Origin: Clarkia xantiana subsp. parviflora
Lineage: Eukaryota; Streptophyta; Magnoliopsida; Myrtales; Onagraceae
NCBI GenBank assembly: GCA_036873135.1
Contig: JAPTYO010000011.1
Coordinates: forward strand, 3,828,298 to 3,892,297
DNA: 64,000 nucleotides
Direction: 5' to 3'
The position numbers were made by a program, and so were the translations under genes. Under the pieces are notes generated by a model that was not told where the DNA came from, made no database searches, and saw only the letters and a program-made list of their open reading frames with translations. The first letter of the stretch is position 1; each line of letters starts with the position of its first letter. Positions 35,511 through 45,490 of the stretch are shown in pieces.

Positions 35511-37038
35511 CTATAAAGGCATCGAGATACCTGCAATATGGACAGTAGAAAGATATCGACGGTATAAGCTAACAAAATAACAAGCATGATAAGGCACATT
35601 TTGTGAGGAGATAAAAGAAAAACAATATAAAAAGTTTATCATGTATGCATGTATTGTCTATACAATGTATGATGCAAGGATCTAGCTCAGTTGAGCTCCT
35701 ACGAAGGAAAATAAGACACCTTGATGAACCAATTTGATACTTGCAACCATACATATGAATGAAATTTTGATCAGAACACTCGAAAGTAGTGGGGATGATG
35801 AAAGTGTTAGCATCTTCATAATACCATCCATCAAATGCATTTTTCATATAGCAAAACAAATAAAGTTTTTTCTTCCTTCCTGAGAAAATAGCTACATAAC
35901 CCAATAACTATAGGTAATGAGAAGACGGTTCTTTGTCTTTTCAATATATCAAGTCTAACAAAATGCCACTAGAGAAATGAGGTTTCACAATGATGAAACT
36001 ATGCAGTCCATTATCAAGAACTCAAGAGAAGAGTTCTACATCTAAGTTCTGCAATTCAATTATGACCATGGCTGAAGTGCAGTAAAGCTATTAATATCCT
36101 TTAAAGTAGGATCACTAAAGCTATGAAACTATATATTCAGTTCTGGTTTTCTTAGGAGACTCCAGATAAGCTACCTTCTAAATTCTGCATCTGCAATTTG
36201 AAATTTTGAATTTGATTGTGCTTAAATAGAAAGGAAAAGATGCAGCTTAGCCTAACAGTACAGTAATGAAACTATGTATTCAGTTCAATTTTTCTCCAGA
36301 AACTTGAGAAGTTAACTTCTAATTTCAGCGATTTGAATTTGACCTCGGCTAAAGTGCGAAAAAAGCTGCTGCAATCCAGTAAATCGAACACCTCGGACCA
36401 CAACAACAACATTTCGGCCTTCTGAAAGTTTCTCATTCAACAAAGATACCTTTTTTTTCAGTTCTTGCAGGATTTTGTTCCCTAGTTCCCTTACTCTCCT
36501 AAAATTTTAATTCTACTTCTATCCATAGAAGCTGCAATTTACTTATCAAAGTTCAGTTTTGAATGATTCTGAGAATTCTACTTCCTTCCATTGAAACTGC
36601 AGTTTGACTTGTCTAAGTTCAATTTTTGCATAATACTGAAGTGCTAGGGCTGAAAATACTGCTATGAACAGAGACGAACTCACCGTTAGGAACTAAACCC
36701 CAACTCTGCGACTCCATGGCCAAGTTCGACGTGAGCCGCGCGGAAGCAATGGCACTGTACAGCGGCAGCATCGACGCAAGGCTGCTCAACTCCCTCGGTA
36801 ATCTAGCAACATCAACAGTAAAACGATGAAAATCGATGAAATCTCACCCATCCAGTCGCGAAACATCAGCAGAAGAAACACCAAAAGTTAGAGACTGTTA
36901 CCGTGAGATAGAGCTCGATATGCTCTTCGAAGAAGCAGAGAGCAGAGGTGAAACTGGCGGTGAGAGCGGGGATGATTTGCAGAGTTTCAGAGACTGTAAT
37001 CTGGGAGATAGCTTCGTGAGGGCTCTGGAGGACGCCAT
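35511..37038 (-). CDS. Small mitochondrial protein, NOXY2 / NFD6-like
   Basis: Three coding exons on the minus strand: 36902-37038, 36684-36802 and a 20-nt terminal exon 35511-35530. GT-AG borders and frames agree, giving 91 residues. The N terminus (MASSRALTKLSPRLQS, Ser/Arg/Leu-rich, no acidic residue) looks like a mitochondrial presequence. The core LPRELSSLASMLPLYSAIA-SARLTSNL is the signature of the NONRESPONDING TO OXYLIPINS 2 / NUCLEAR FUSION DEFECTIVE 6-like family. The ending GISMPL corresponds to the short FATPL-type tail of relatives. If intron 2 is retained, 16 other residues and a stop would replace the tail. A longer opposite-strand ORF (36836-37180) is a shadow of this gene. 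Confidence 0.75.
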
Positions 37039-37547
37039 TAGAGAGGAGCTGGCGCCAGAGTTCTTTCTTTCACCGAGATCTTCAGACGGCGCAGTGGTGC
37101 GTGCGTGCCCTTTGGATGGTATTGGACTCCCAGACGTCGAAAAGTTTGGGGACTTAATTGTCAAAAGTGAACTTTATTAGGAACTTGGAAACTAACCCTA
37201 TTTAGAGGCAATTTAGTCCTTGAACTTACATCAACGGTAACCTAAGTACCTAACCATATTTCCCAACTAGGTCATTACTCATTAGGTCACTGGTCATCCT
37301 TAGGCCAAAAGTCAATCTCAGGTCAATTGAACTTTGAGAATTTAGAGAATTTGTTATGTGGATTTTTTTAATAAATTGCAAGCTAAATGTATATAAAGAC
37401 TACTTACTCTAGCTTCATTTGTTTTGTTGTTAAATGATAACATAAAATTGGACGTGTTATTGGAACTCAGAAAATTACATATTACTCTAAAGTTCGGTTG
37501 ACAAATTGTATATCATTCGAAGCTCAACTAGTAATTCGCACAAAGAA

Positions 37548-38460
37548 GTTCTTCTACCATGTTTGTGTAGCACTATACTTGTGTTTTTTTATTACTAGGG
37601 TGGACTTAATTGTAACATATGTAAAACTTTAAAATTATGAAAATGTATGAATTTTTTAAGTACGCCTAATATTTGTATCATATTATTAATAATATCAATT
37701 TCCCTATAGGATTCACATTTAAGACAATAAAAATAAAAAAAACAAAAAAAAAACTACCACAAACATAGAAAAACCCAAAGAATAATATAACAAATTTAAA
37801 TTCAATAAATTGGATAAACATTATCAAAGTCTAAGTCTTTCTACTATGCTCCACAAGTACGATGCTTGTGTTAGTTTTTTGACATTTTTTTATTATTCTA
37901 AATATGAATCCTATAGTGAAATTTATATTATTAATAGTATGATAAAAATATTAGGTGTAATTAAAAAATTCATAATTTTTCATACTTTTAAAATTTTACT
38001 TACGCAAGTTACAATTAAGTCCACCCTAGTAATAAAAAAACACAAGTATGGTGCTACACAAACATGGTAGAAAGACCAAAGTTTCTTTCGTTATTTACTG
38101 CAAATTAGACAAAATTAAGTTATTCCAACTTTGTATAAATTAAACTTAGCAAAATGTTGAAAAATCTTTAAGGTATACATAGTATTTGCATCATACCACT
38201 TGGTATTGTTATGGTCTTTCTATTATACTTTACAAACATTATGTTTGTGGCAATTTTTTTTTTTTTTTTTTTCACGTTTTTATATTGCCCTAAAGGGTAA
38301 ACCCTATTAGAAAAATGAGATTAATAATTGTTGGATACAAATTCTAGGTTTAGCTTAAAAAAATCATACTTTTAAAATTTTACATATGTTACGATTATGT
38401 CCTCCCTAATAATAAAAACACACAAATATGTTTCTTGTGGAGCATGATAGAAAAACCCGT
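37548..38460. mobile_element. Cluster of three MITEs (AGCATGGTGCTC family)
   Basis: Copies at about 37548-37780, 37825-38078 and 38205-38460. Each begins with a tctttctaccatg-type end, contains the reverse or forward block tagggtggacttaattgtaac and closes with catggtagaaagacc-type sequence. All three lie between the NOXY2-like gene and the signal peptidase. Confidence 0.7.
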
Positions 38461-38717
38461 CTGCAGGTCTCACCACAATAAAGGTAGTTAAAAGTAAAAA
38501 AAAATATAGTTAAAAATATCAATCGAACTTAACCCCACCAATAGCTAAGGTACCAAAATATATATTTCCCAAAAATTATATTATGATGCTGAATATGAAC
38601 ACAAAATGGTACAAAAGATGGCACTGGATTCACATAAATTAGATCAGATACAATTTCCTATGCACCAACTCAGAACATAATCCTTCTTCTCAACAAAAAT
38701 GGAGAAACAGAACAACC

Positions 38718-40742
38718 TCATTGAACAGATACTTTAGGTTGTTGGAGCTCTTGATCTGTGACAGCATCGCTTTGCTGCTTATCCACGGCGCACCCTGTCT
38801 CTAACACGGTTCCGCCAATCCGATTCGGTGGCCAATAACGAAACACAGACCTTCCGAGTATGTTCTTAGCAGGAAGAGCCCCCCTTTCAAAACAAAAATA
38901 CCAATCCCATTTCTAATAAGCAGAGAGACATTGATATTGACATTCAATACTAAAATTAAATTATGTAATGTTTTATTACCAGATATGTGAATCATAACTG
39001 TTGTTACGGTTGTCTCCCATCACAAACACCGAGTTTTCAGGTACACGCTTTCAATAAAGTAATTTTTTTAAGACATCTAATAGTTAGTAACTTAGTACAA
39101 ACTTATGCATATTAGTTAAGATCCAACAATGATTGATACTTACAGTGGGAGACAACTTATAACCAGGCGGCTCGTTAGTGAAATTTTCATCTCTTGCTAC
39201 TCCATTAACGAAAAGCTTCCCTCCTTTAACCTGTAATTGTCAAAATGTTAGATTTTTTAAATTAAATTTAAATCATTCTGAAACCAAAATGAGTTCTTGA
39301 TGTTAAGTCGAAATATATTCAAGAAAACCCTCAAGATCATACCAAAAGTGATCATTTTTATTGTAATTTAGTATTGATTTGCAGATACGATGGCTGTTTT
39401 ATTCTACAGCTACAGAAGTATGAGATTTGTAATAAGCAATCGTACCTCAACAATGTCACCCGCCTTTGCAACTATTCGTTTGATAAATACATCGTCATCT
39501 GTATATCCAAGTTCCTGGAGAGCAGGTGGGCTTTTGAAAATGACAATGTCGTTGGCACATGGCTTTCTAAAGTAGTATGATACCTGCCAAAATCCGATAT
39601 GATCAACCTTGAATGCAAAAACTTGAAGAGAATAGGGAATAACATAATTCACAGCTCTAATCAAAGTTTCTAGTTTGAATAAAATACATGAATCATAGCA
39701 ACAATAATTCCGACTCGAATGAAAATGAACCGATGAATCCAATCGAACAAATCATAATTGCTACTTAAATACTCCAGAGTATCTTAGCAGCCATTGACAG
39801 TGTAATTACATACTGCAATTTGATGCATTTCAATTATATCACCATATATCTACTAATTACCAAAAAAATCAGCAGGGTCTGTCATCTAATCAAAGTTTCT
39901 AGTTTGAATAAGATACATTAATCGTAGGAACAATAATTCTGACTCGAGTGAACTGATGAATCCAATCGAACAAATCATAATTGCTACTTCAATACTCCAG
40001 AGAATCTTAGTAGCCATTGACAGTTTAATTCCATACTGCAATAAATTTGAGGCATTTCAATTAAATCACCACATATCTACTAATTATAAAAAAATCAGCA
40101 GGGTCTATCATCTATGGTGTTCTTACTTCACCAGCAAGAAGAATTATATCTACTAATTATCAAAAACATCAGCAGGGTCAGTAGTCATCTTGATGTTCAT
40201 ACTTCACCAGCAAGAAGAATTAGGGTTTAAGTTCAATCAAGGTCATCAACACTGTAAAGCAGATGGAAGTGGCAAATTGGAAAATTTAGTACCTTTTCTG
40301 CAACAATTCGATCTCCAACGTCGAAAGTAGGATACATCGAAAGCGAAGGAATATACCGCGGCTCAGCAATGAACGTCCTGAATGCAAGCGATATTGCCAC
40401 CGCCGCAACAACCGTTTTTACGTCGTCGGAAGTGACATTCAGCCAATCCGGTAATAATCCACTTCCTTTATCGGTCTCGTCGTCGTCTCCACCATCGCCG
40501 CCTCCTCCGCCGCCGTCTCCGGATTTAGGTACCGCTTTTATCCCCTCATTGGAACCCTTGAGCGCCTTGCAGTTTAGCCGCCGGAATAAAAGTTCGGGAT
40601 TTTGACGATAGAATGCTGAAAGCCGAAATCTACGAGAGTTTATTGCAGCTGGGTTTAAGGATTGGACTGCGCAGAAATGTGTATGGTTAGGGTTTTGGGT
40701 TAGAAGAGGGGAAGGGGTGAAGAAATGTACAGATACCGCCAT
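38718..40742 (-). CDS. PLSP1: Plastidic type I signal peptidase (thylakoidal processing peptidase, Plsp1-like)
   Basis: Five exons (minus): 40293-40742, 39446-39583, 39144-39230, 38980-39047, 38718-38883; in frame, 302 residues. The enzyme removes thylakoid-transfer signals from lumenal proteins and acts on envelope Toc75. The first ~70 residues are a Ser/Arg-rich chloroplast transit peptide, followed by a Gly/Asp-rich linker. A membrane span ([19 protein letters not shown]) leads to the S26 signature [14 protein letters not shown] with nucleophile Ser135. [11 protein letters not shown] supplies the general-base Lys185, and [14 protein letters not shown] is the conserved box E. The length and box order fit the family. 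Assignment to Plsp1 rather than the TPP1/2 paralogs rests on remembered similarity. Confidence 0.92.
39657..40215. repeat. Tandem duplication inside Plsp1 intron 1
   Basis: A unit of about 228 bp starting ctaatcaaagtttctagttt at 39657 recurs at 39885. The end of the second copy is followed by a further partial repeat containing cttcaccagcaagaagaatt twice (about 40127 and 40202). Confidence 0.8.
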
Positions 40743-40964
40743 CTCTACCCTCTAGCTCATCCGAAGGCAGCGTTCGAGTAAACTGGCGAGGGCAAAGATG
40801 GAACTGTATATGACACTGCCGCAATACGAAACTATCTATCTTATCTCAAAATATTATTTAATTAAACCGAGTTATCTTATTCGTATCAGATATTTGCTCG
40901 GATAGACGACTTTGTCCTGACCGAACAATTAGAATTAACAGACATTTCAAATTTCGTTTACGTT

Positions 40965-41052
40965 CTGTTGTGGGTATGTAGTTAGTTTACTTCGACGAAT
41001 ATCTAGAGCTGTTGTGGGTTTGTAATCAGTTTACTTCGACGAATGTCTAGAG
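40965..41052. repeat. Two copies of a 44-bp repeat
   Basis: ctgttgtgggtatgtagtta and ctgttgtgggtttgtaatca start at 40965 and 41009. Both continue with gtttacttcgacgaat and tctagag. The rest of 40743-41387 shows nothing coding. Confidence 0.7.
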
Positions 41053-41387
41053 GTGTTCTTCCTTAGTCTTCTTCTTTTCTTCATTACTGACTAATTTCGC
41101 TGCTCCGCTTTCCCCGTCGATGGTCGATGAATTCCCGTGATAGCCTCGTGATCCTAAAACAAGGCAGTTGATTCAGGGTTTAAGATTTTGCTGACATTAA
41201 TTTATCAATAATTTTTACTGAATTTACTTGTGGTTAACCTCTCCTTTTAGTGACAAACAGTAGTAAAGGCAAAAAAAAATATATTTATATTTATTTCAGT
41301 CTCGTTACTCCATATTTTTTAGGTGAATAGGTAATTGGACCGGCTGCAGTCTTTGTTACAGAGATCGTCGATTTGATTATAGTTGTA

Positions 41388-41765
41388 AAGGAAAAGAACC
41401 TATTTAGTGTCTCAAGTTTACTCCGTGTATCAGTTTGGTGTCTCAGGATTAAATTGTTAATATTTGGCGTCTCAGGTTTCAATTTTGTTGCGATTTGGTT
41501 TTCCATCCGATTCTGGGGTTAACCTTAACGGATTGAGATGAAAAGACAATTTTGCCCCTTATTTATTTCTTTTTTGCAAAGCCACCCATCCGATTCCGGC
41601 CAGCCACTTCCGATTCCAAGCCACTCACCTCCGATTTGGGCCACCAACCTCCTATTCCAAGCCACACATCTCCGATTTCAGCCACCCACCTCTGAATCGA
41701 GGTCAGAGGCAGTCAGAATCGCTTGCTGCGTCGCGGGTTGCCGGGAAGATATGGGTCGGATCACT
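41388..41765. repeat. Third copy of the CCGATTCCGGCC-bearing repeat family
   Basis: Starts aaaggaaaagaacctattta and carries the tagtgtctcaagtttac and ttggcgtctcaggtttc blocks. A tandem of ccacccatccgattccggcc-like units follows (about 41581-41700). The same organisation as 4745-5340 in opposite orientation. Confidence 0.6.
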
Positions 41766-41875
41766 TTGCTTTCAAGTTTCAGAACCCTTCTATATATACG
41801 TATATAAGCTCTCTTCCACACTTAGCATGCACATATTTTGTTTACCTTCTTCACTCCATTCTTAACGTAGAAACA

Positions 41876-42146
41876 AGACGCATCTTTTGAAGACGATTCT
41901 GCCACTAGTGGATTCGATGTGGTGATATCGGGCATGGAAGCTTCTTTTGAAGACGATTCCGCCGCTGTGGGGTGGATTTGAGGTGGTGAAATCGGCCATG
42001 GAAGCTTCACATCAATCAATCTCGCGTTGCTGGCAAAAACGAAGCTCCCTCATCTATCGCCACTAATGGTCATCAAATCCTGCGAGCTGTCTGACTCCGC
42101 CACCCTCCGGAACGAAAAGGAGGTCCTGAGTCAACTCAACGACTGA
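41876..42146 (+). pseudogene. Protein-kinase N-lobe fragment (MAPKKK-like)
   Basis: The plus-strand frame 41982-42146 reads GGEIGHGSFTSINLALL, followed after 13 residues by MVIKSCELSDSATLRNEKEVL and a stop. IGHGSF is a glycine-rich loop and the Lys of VIKS is in the place of the ATP-binding lysine. The spacing and the SDSA.L.NEKEVL helix resemble plant MAPKKK17/18-type kinases. An in-frame TGA (41979-41981) precedes the loop. About 58 bp upstream of it are duplicated, so a second, frame-shifted glycine-loop remnant (IGHGSF-like) lies at about 41925-41950. Only subdomains I-III exist, so it is a dead fragment beside the TRIM-like array. Confidence 0.65.
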
Positions 42147-42233
42147 AAGACAAGTATATATCTGTTTTTCCGCCTAGGGCTAATGAAATAATGTAATCGC
42201 ACGCCATAATCTGACAATTCAAGATCTCTCACA

Positions 42234-42605
42234 TCATTCTCTCCGGAGAAGAGAAGATTCGCCCTCGAATCTTGCGCAATGAAGGCCATTAATATGAACA
42301 GGAAGAAGAACACACTCAGCCGCAATATCATAAATTTTTTCACGTGAAGCAGTGTTCGAGTGTGGTCTGGGTGCCGACGTTGGGGTCGATTTGCCTTGTG
42401 GCTTGTACACGAAACTAGAGGTCAAGAGGCCTTCGAATTCGCTCTTGGCAGTCGGGGAAATGATGAATCCAGGATCATGGAAGTTGTGGTGATGGTTGAT
42501 CATCGCTTTGACGTCTTCATCTTCAACGTACTCATCATAAATTGGATTATCAAGAACAACAGTAGTTCTGGTATGATCTGGTGCTAGCCAATCAAAGAAC
42601 GACAT
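42234..42605 (-). CDS. Conserved ORF in TRIM internal domain 1 (type A), unknown function
   Basis: A 123-codon frame starts 15 bases after the primer-binding site: MSFFDWLAPDHTRT, VVLDNPIYDEYVEDEDVKAM, HNFHDPGFIISPTAKSEFEG, then a Ser/Pro-rich tail. No gag, zinc knuckle or other domain was recognised. The same ORF lies in all four internal domains. A second overlapping frame (42241-42343, start MKKFMILRLSVFFF) looks like a signal peptide in types A and B. Confidence 0.5.
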   Translation of the reverse strand: MSFFDWLAPDHTRTTVVLDNPIYDEYVEDEDVKAMINHHHNFHDPGFIISPTAKSEFEGLLTSSFVYKPQGKSTPTSAPRPHSNTASREKIYDIAAECVLLPVHINGLHCARFEGESSLLRRE

Positions 42606-42638
42606 CGCGCAGAATCTTCGGCTCTGATACCAATCTGA

Positions 42639-43072
42639 TGCAGCGTGATGGGGATAGATGGGACAAAAAATCGTTGATTCTAAGGGAATACCGAGAATTT
42701 GTTGGATAGAGGCGCAAGAATTCGTTGATTCAAAAGAATACCGAAGAATTGACGTAGGGTAGAGGAAAACCTCATTTTTTTCATATATCAATAAACTAAA
42801 TGTAAAAGACGGCTAAACATATCTTAAATACTGAAAACAAAAACCCTCCTAGGTCAAAATCCGAAAGTTGCAAACAGACCCTAAAAAAACCTATAAATTA
42901 CAAAAAAGATCGAAAGAAACATAAAACTGCAAATTTGACCATCTAGACGAATGAATTTGGCCTAAAACTGTCAAACCCCATAGATCACTATGGGTCTTGC
43001 TCAGATCGTCGGGTCTTGCTCAAATCGCCGTTTCTGCATGAAAAAAATGTATTCGTATGCCAAAATCCGACA
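42639..43072 (-). repeat. LTR 1 of the TRIM-like array
   Basis: 434 bp, type A (gggacaaaaaatcgttgatt near its 3' end), nearly the same as LTR 3. Confidence 0.8.
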
Positions 43073-43120
43073 CTTAAAAATTTCCCACATCATTCTTTCC
43101 AGGGAGGAGAAGATTCGCCC

Positions 43121-43462
43121 TCAAATCTTGCGCAACAAAGGCCAGTAGTAGGAAGAAGGAAGATGAACACAATTAGCCATAGTAGCATCAATTTTTTCAC
43201 GCGAAGCGATGTTCGAGGGTGGTCTGGGTGCCGGTAACGAGGCCGATTTGCCTTGTGGCTTGTACCCGAAATCGGAGGTCAAGAGGCATTTGAAGTCGCT
43301 CCTGGCGACCGGGAAAATGATGAATCCATAATCACGGAAGGTTGGGTGATGGTCGATCATCGCTGTGACGTCTTCATCTTCAACGTACTCATCATAGATT
43401 GGATTATCAAGAACAACAACAGTTTTGGTATAATTTGGTGCTAGCCAATCAAGGAACGACAT
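43121..43462 (-). CDS. Conserved ORF in TRIM internal domain 2 (type B)
   Basis: 113 codons. Starts MSFLDWLAPNYTKTV and keeps DNPIYDEYVEDEDVTAMIDHH, FRDYGFIIFPVARSDF and PQGKSASLPAPRP. Differs from types 1 and 3 mainly by substitutions without frame breaks until the tail. Confidence 0.5.
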   Translation of the reverse strand: MSFLDWLAPNYTKTVVVLDNPIYDEYVEDEDVTAMIDHHPTFRDYGFIIFPVARSDFKCLLTSDFGYKPQGKSASLPAPRPPSNIASREKIDATMANCVHLPSSYYWPLLRKI

Positions 43463-43495
43463 CGCGCAAAATCTTCGGCTCTAATACCAATCTGA

Positions 43496-43914
43496 TGCAG
43501 CGTGATGGGGATAGATGGATCAAATACTCTTTGATTCAAGGGTAATTCCGATAATTTGATTGATAGAGGGCGCAAGAACTCGTTGATTCAAAGAATGCCG
43601 AGAATTTTACGCAGGGCAGAGGAAAACCTCAGTTTTTTTTTCATTAATAATTCAACTGAATGTAAAAGAGGGCTAAACATATCTTAAATACTGAAAACAA
43701 AAACCCTAGACCAGGTCAAAATTTGAACGTTGCAAACAGACCCTAACAAAATCGATAAATTACAAAGAAGACCCGAAGAAACATAACACAACAATTTTGA
43801 CCCCCTAAACAAAGGAATTTGGCCAAAAGACGTCATACCCCATAGTATACTATAAGTCTTGCTCAGATCGCCGTTTTCGTATGAAATAATGTAATCGCAC
43901 GCCAAAATCCGACA
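43496..43914 (-). repeat. LTR 2 of the TRIM-like array
   Basis: 419 bp, type B (gatggatcaaatactctttg near its 3' end). The clipped LTR at 45200-45236 has the same type-B end. Confidence 0.8.
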
Positions 43915-44025
43915 ATTCAAGATCTCCCACATCGTTCTCTCCGGAGAAGAGAAGATTCGCCCTCGAATCTTGCGCAAGGAAGGCCAGTAATAGAAACAGG
44001 AAGAAGAACACACTCAGCCACAATA

Positions 44026-44304
44026 TCATAATTTTTTTTCACATGAAGCAGTGTTCGAGTGTGGTCTGGGTGCTGAAGTTGGGGTCGATTTGCCTTGTGG
44101 CTTGTACACGAAACCAGAGGTCAAGAGGCCTTCGAATTCGCTCTTGGTGGTCGGGGAAAGGATGAATCTAGGATCATGGAAGTTGGGGTGATGGTCGATC
44201 ATCGCTTTGACGTCTTCATCTTCAACGTACTCATCATAAATTGGATTATCAAGAACAACAACAGTTCTGGTATGATCTGGTGCTAGCCAAACAAGGAACG
44301 ACAT
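44026..44304 (-). CDS. Conserved ORF in TRIM internal domain 3 (type A)
   Basis: 92 codons, ending earlier than copy 1 because of a difference in the A-run after NTASCEKK. Otherwise close to copy 1 (MSFLVWLAPDHTRTVVV, HHPNFHDPRFILSPTTKSEF). An upstream open frame runs on into LTR 3 but lacks family support. Confidence 0.5.
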   Translation of the reverse strand: MSFLVWLAPDHTRTVVVLDNPIYDEYVEDEDVKAMIDHHPNFHDPRFILSPTTKSEFEGLLTSGFVYKPQGKSTPTSAPRPHSNTASCEKKL

Positions 44305-44337
44305 CGCGCAGAATCTTCGGCTCTGATACCAATCTGA

Positions 44338-44774
44338 TGCAGCGTGATGGGGATAGATGGGACAAAAAATCGTTGATTCTAAGGGAATACCGAGAATTTG
44401 TTGGATAGAGGCGCAAAAATTCGTTGATTCAAAAGAATACCGAAGAATTGACGTAGGGTAGAGGAAAACCTCATTTTTTTCATATATCAATCAACTAAAT
44501 GTAAACGACGGCTAAACATATCTTAAATACTGAAAACAAAAACCCTAGACCTAGGTCAAAATCCAAAAGTTGCAAACAATCCCTAACAAAACTGATAAAT
44601 TACAAAAAAAGATTGAAAGAAACATAAAACTGCAAATTTGACCATCTAGACGAATGAATTTGGCCTAAAAATGTCAATCCCCATAGATCACTATGGGTTT
44701 TGCTCAGATTGTCGGGTCTTGCGCAGATCGTCGTTTCTGCATGAAAAAAAGTATTCGTACGCCAAAATCCGACA
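44338..44774 (-). repeat. LTR 3 of the TRIM-like array
   Basis: 437 bp, type A, nearly identical to LTR 1. Confidence 0.8.
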
Positions 44775-44791
44775 CTTCAAAATCTCCCACA

Positions 44792-45166
44792 TCATTCTTT
44801 CCAGGGAAGAGAAGATTCGCCCTCAAATCTTGCGCAACAAAGGCCAGTAGTAGGAAGAAGGATGAACATAATTAGCCATAGTAGCATAAATTTTTTCACG
44901 CGAAGCGAAGCGATGTTTGAGGGTGGTCTGGGTGCCGGTAACGAGGCCGATTTTCCTAGTGGCTTGTACTTGAAATCGGAGGTCAAGAGGCCTTCGAAGT
45001 CGCTCCTGGCGGCCTGGAAAAGGATGAATCCATAATCACAGAAGGTTGGGTGATGGTCGATCATTGCTGTGACGTCTTCATCTTCAACGTACTCATCATA
45101 TATTGGATTATCAAGAACAACAGCAGTTCTGGTATAATCTGGTGCTAGCCAATAAAGGAACGACAT
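44792..45166 (-). CDS. Conserved ORF in TRIM internal domain 4 (type B)
   Basis: 124 codons: MSFLYWLAPDYTRTAVV, HHPTFCDYGFILFQAARSDF, LGKSASLPAPRPPSNIAS. An 8-bp-scale change (gaagcgaagcgatg) fuses the frame with the second, signal-peptide-like reading (VKKFMLLWLIMFILLPTTG). The frame therefore ends downstream like copy 1. Confidence 0.5.
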   Translation of the reverse strand: MSFLYWLAPDYTRTAVVLDNPIYDEYVEDEDVTAMIDHHPTFCDYGFILFQAARSDFEGLLTSDFKYKPLGKSASLPAPRPPSNIASLRVKKFMLLWLIMFILLPTTGLCCARFEGESSLPWKE

Positions 45167-45236
45167 CGCGCAAAATCATCGGCTCTGATACCAATCTGAT
45201 GGAGCGTGATGGGGATAGATGGATCAAATACTCTTG

Positions 45237-45490
45237 GGATAAGGGTTCCTTTGGTACCACTTCTTTGGGCAAAATCCACTTTTGGTACCACTTTTTTTTT
45301 GTACACTTTTGGTACCAACGTTTTCCATTTTGTACCCTTTTGGTATCTCCGTTAGAATTCCCTCCAAAATGGCCGTTAAACCCCCATGTGAGATGCACGT
45401 GACCAAAAACTAAATTTGGTTGGACGGATTTATTCTTAGGGATAAGGGTTCCTTTAGTACCACTTCTTTGGGCAAAATCCACTTTTGGGC
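45237..45490. repeat. Segment flanked by a 50-bp direct repeat
   Basis: gggataagggttcctttggt followed by accacttctttgggcaaaatcc occurs at 45236-45285 and 45438-45487 with one or two changes. The piece between holds several ttttggtaccac/gtacc words and may be a small non-autonomous element. It sits exactly at the break of the type-B LTR. Confidence 0.6.

Larger units (their letters stand above)
42170..45236 (-). mobile_element. Tandem TRIM-like LTR array with four internal domains
   Basis: Read on the minus strand, the order is clipped LTR (45200-45236), internal 4, LTR (44338-44774), internal 3, LTR (43496-43914), internal 2, LTR (42639-43072), internal 1 and clipped LTR (42170-42216). LTRs are 419-437 bp, start TGTCGGATTTTGGC and end near CGCTGCA. 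Each internal domain is about 425 bp and opens with TGGTATCAGAGCC, the primer-binding site complementary to initiator tRNA-Met (plus coordinates 45181-45193, 44319-44331, 43477-43489 with one change, 42620-42632). Each closes with a purine-rich tract before the next LTR. There is no gag-pol, so the family is non-autonomous. Neighbouring internal domains share the LTR between them. Confidence 0.85.

Noticed and set aside
36836..37180. 114-codon plus-strand ORF, which could also be joined to a first exon at 36718-36796
   Set aside because: The minus strand of the same DNA gives a presequence plus the LPLYSAIASARL family core with consistent splice sites. The plus reading matches nothing and shares the codon shadow.
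45111..45482. 123-codon minus-strand ORF across the 50-bp direct repeats
   Set aside because: Runs from a repeat of unrelated origin into the clipped LTR and internal domain; a chimera of element borders.
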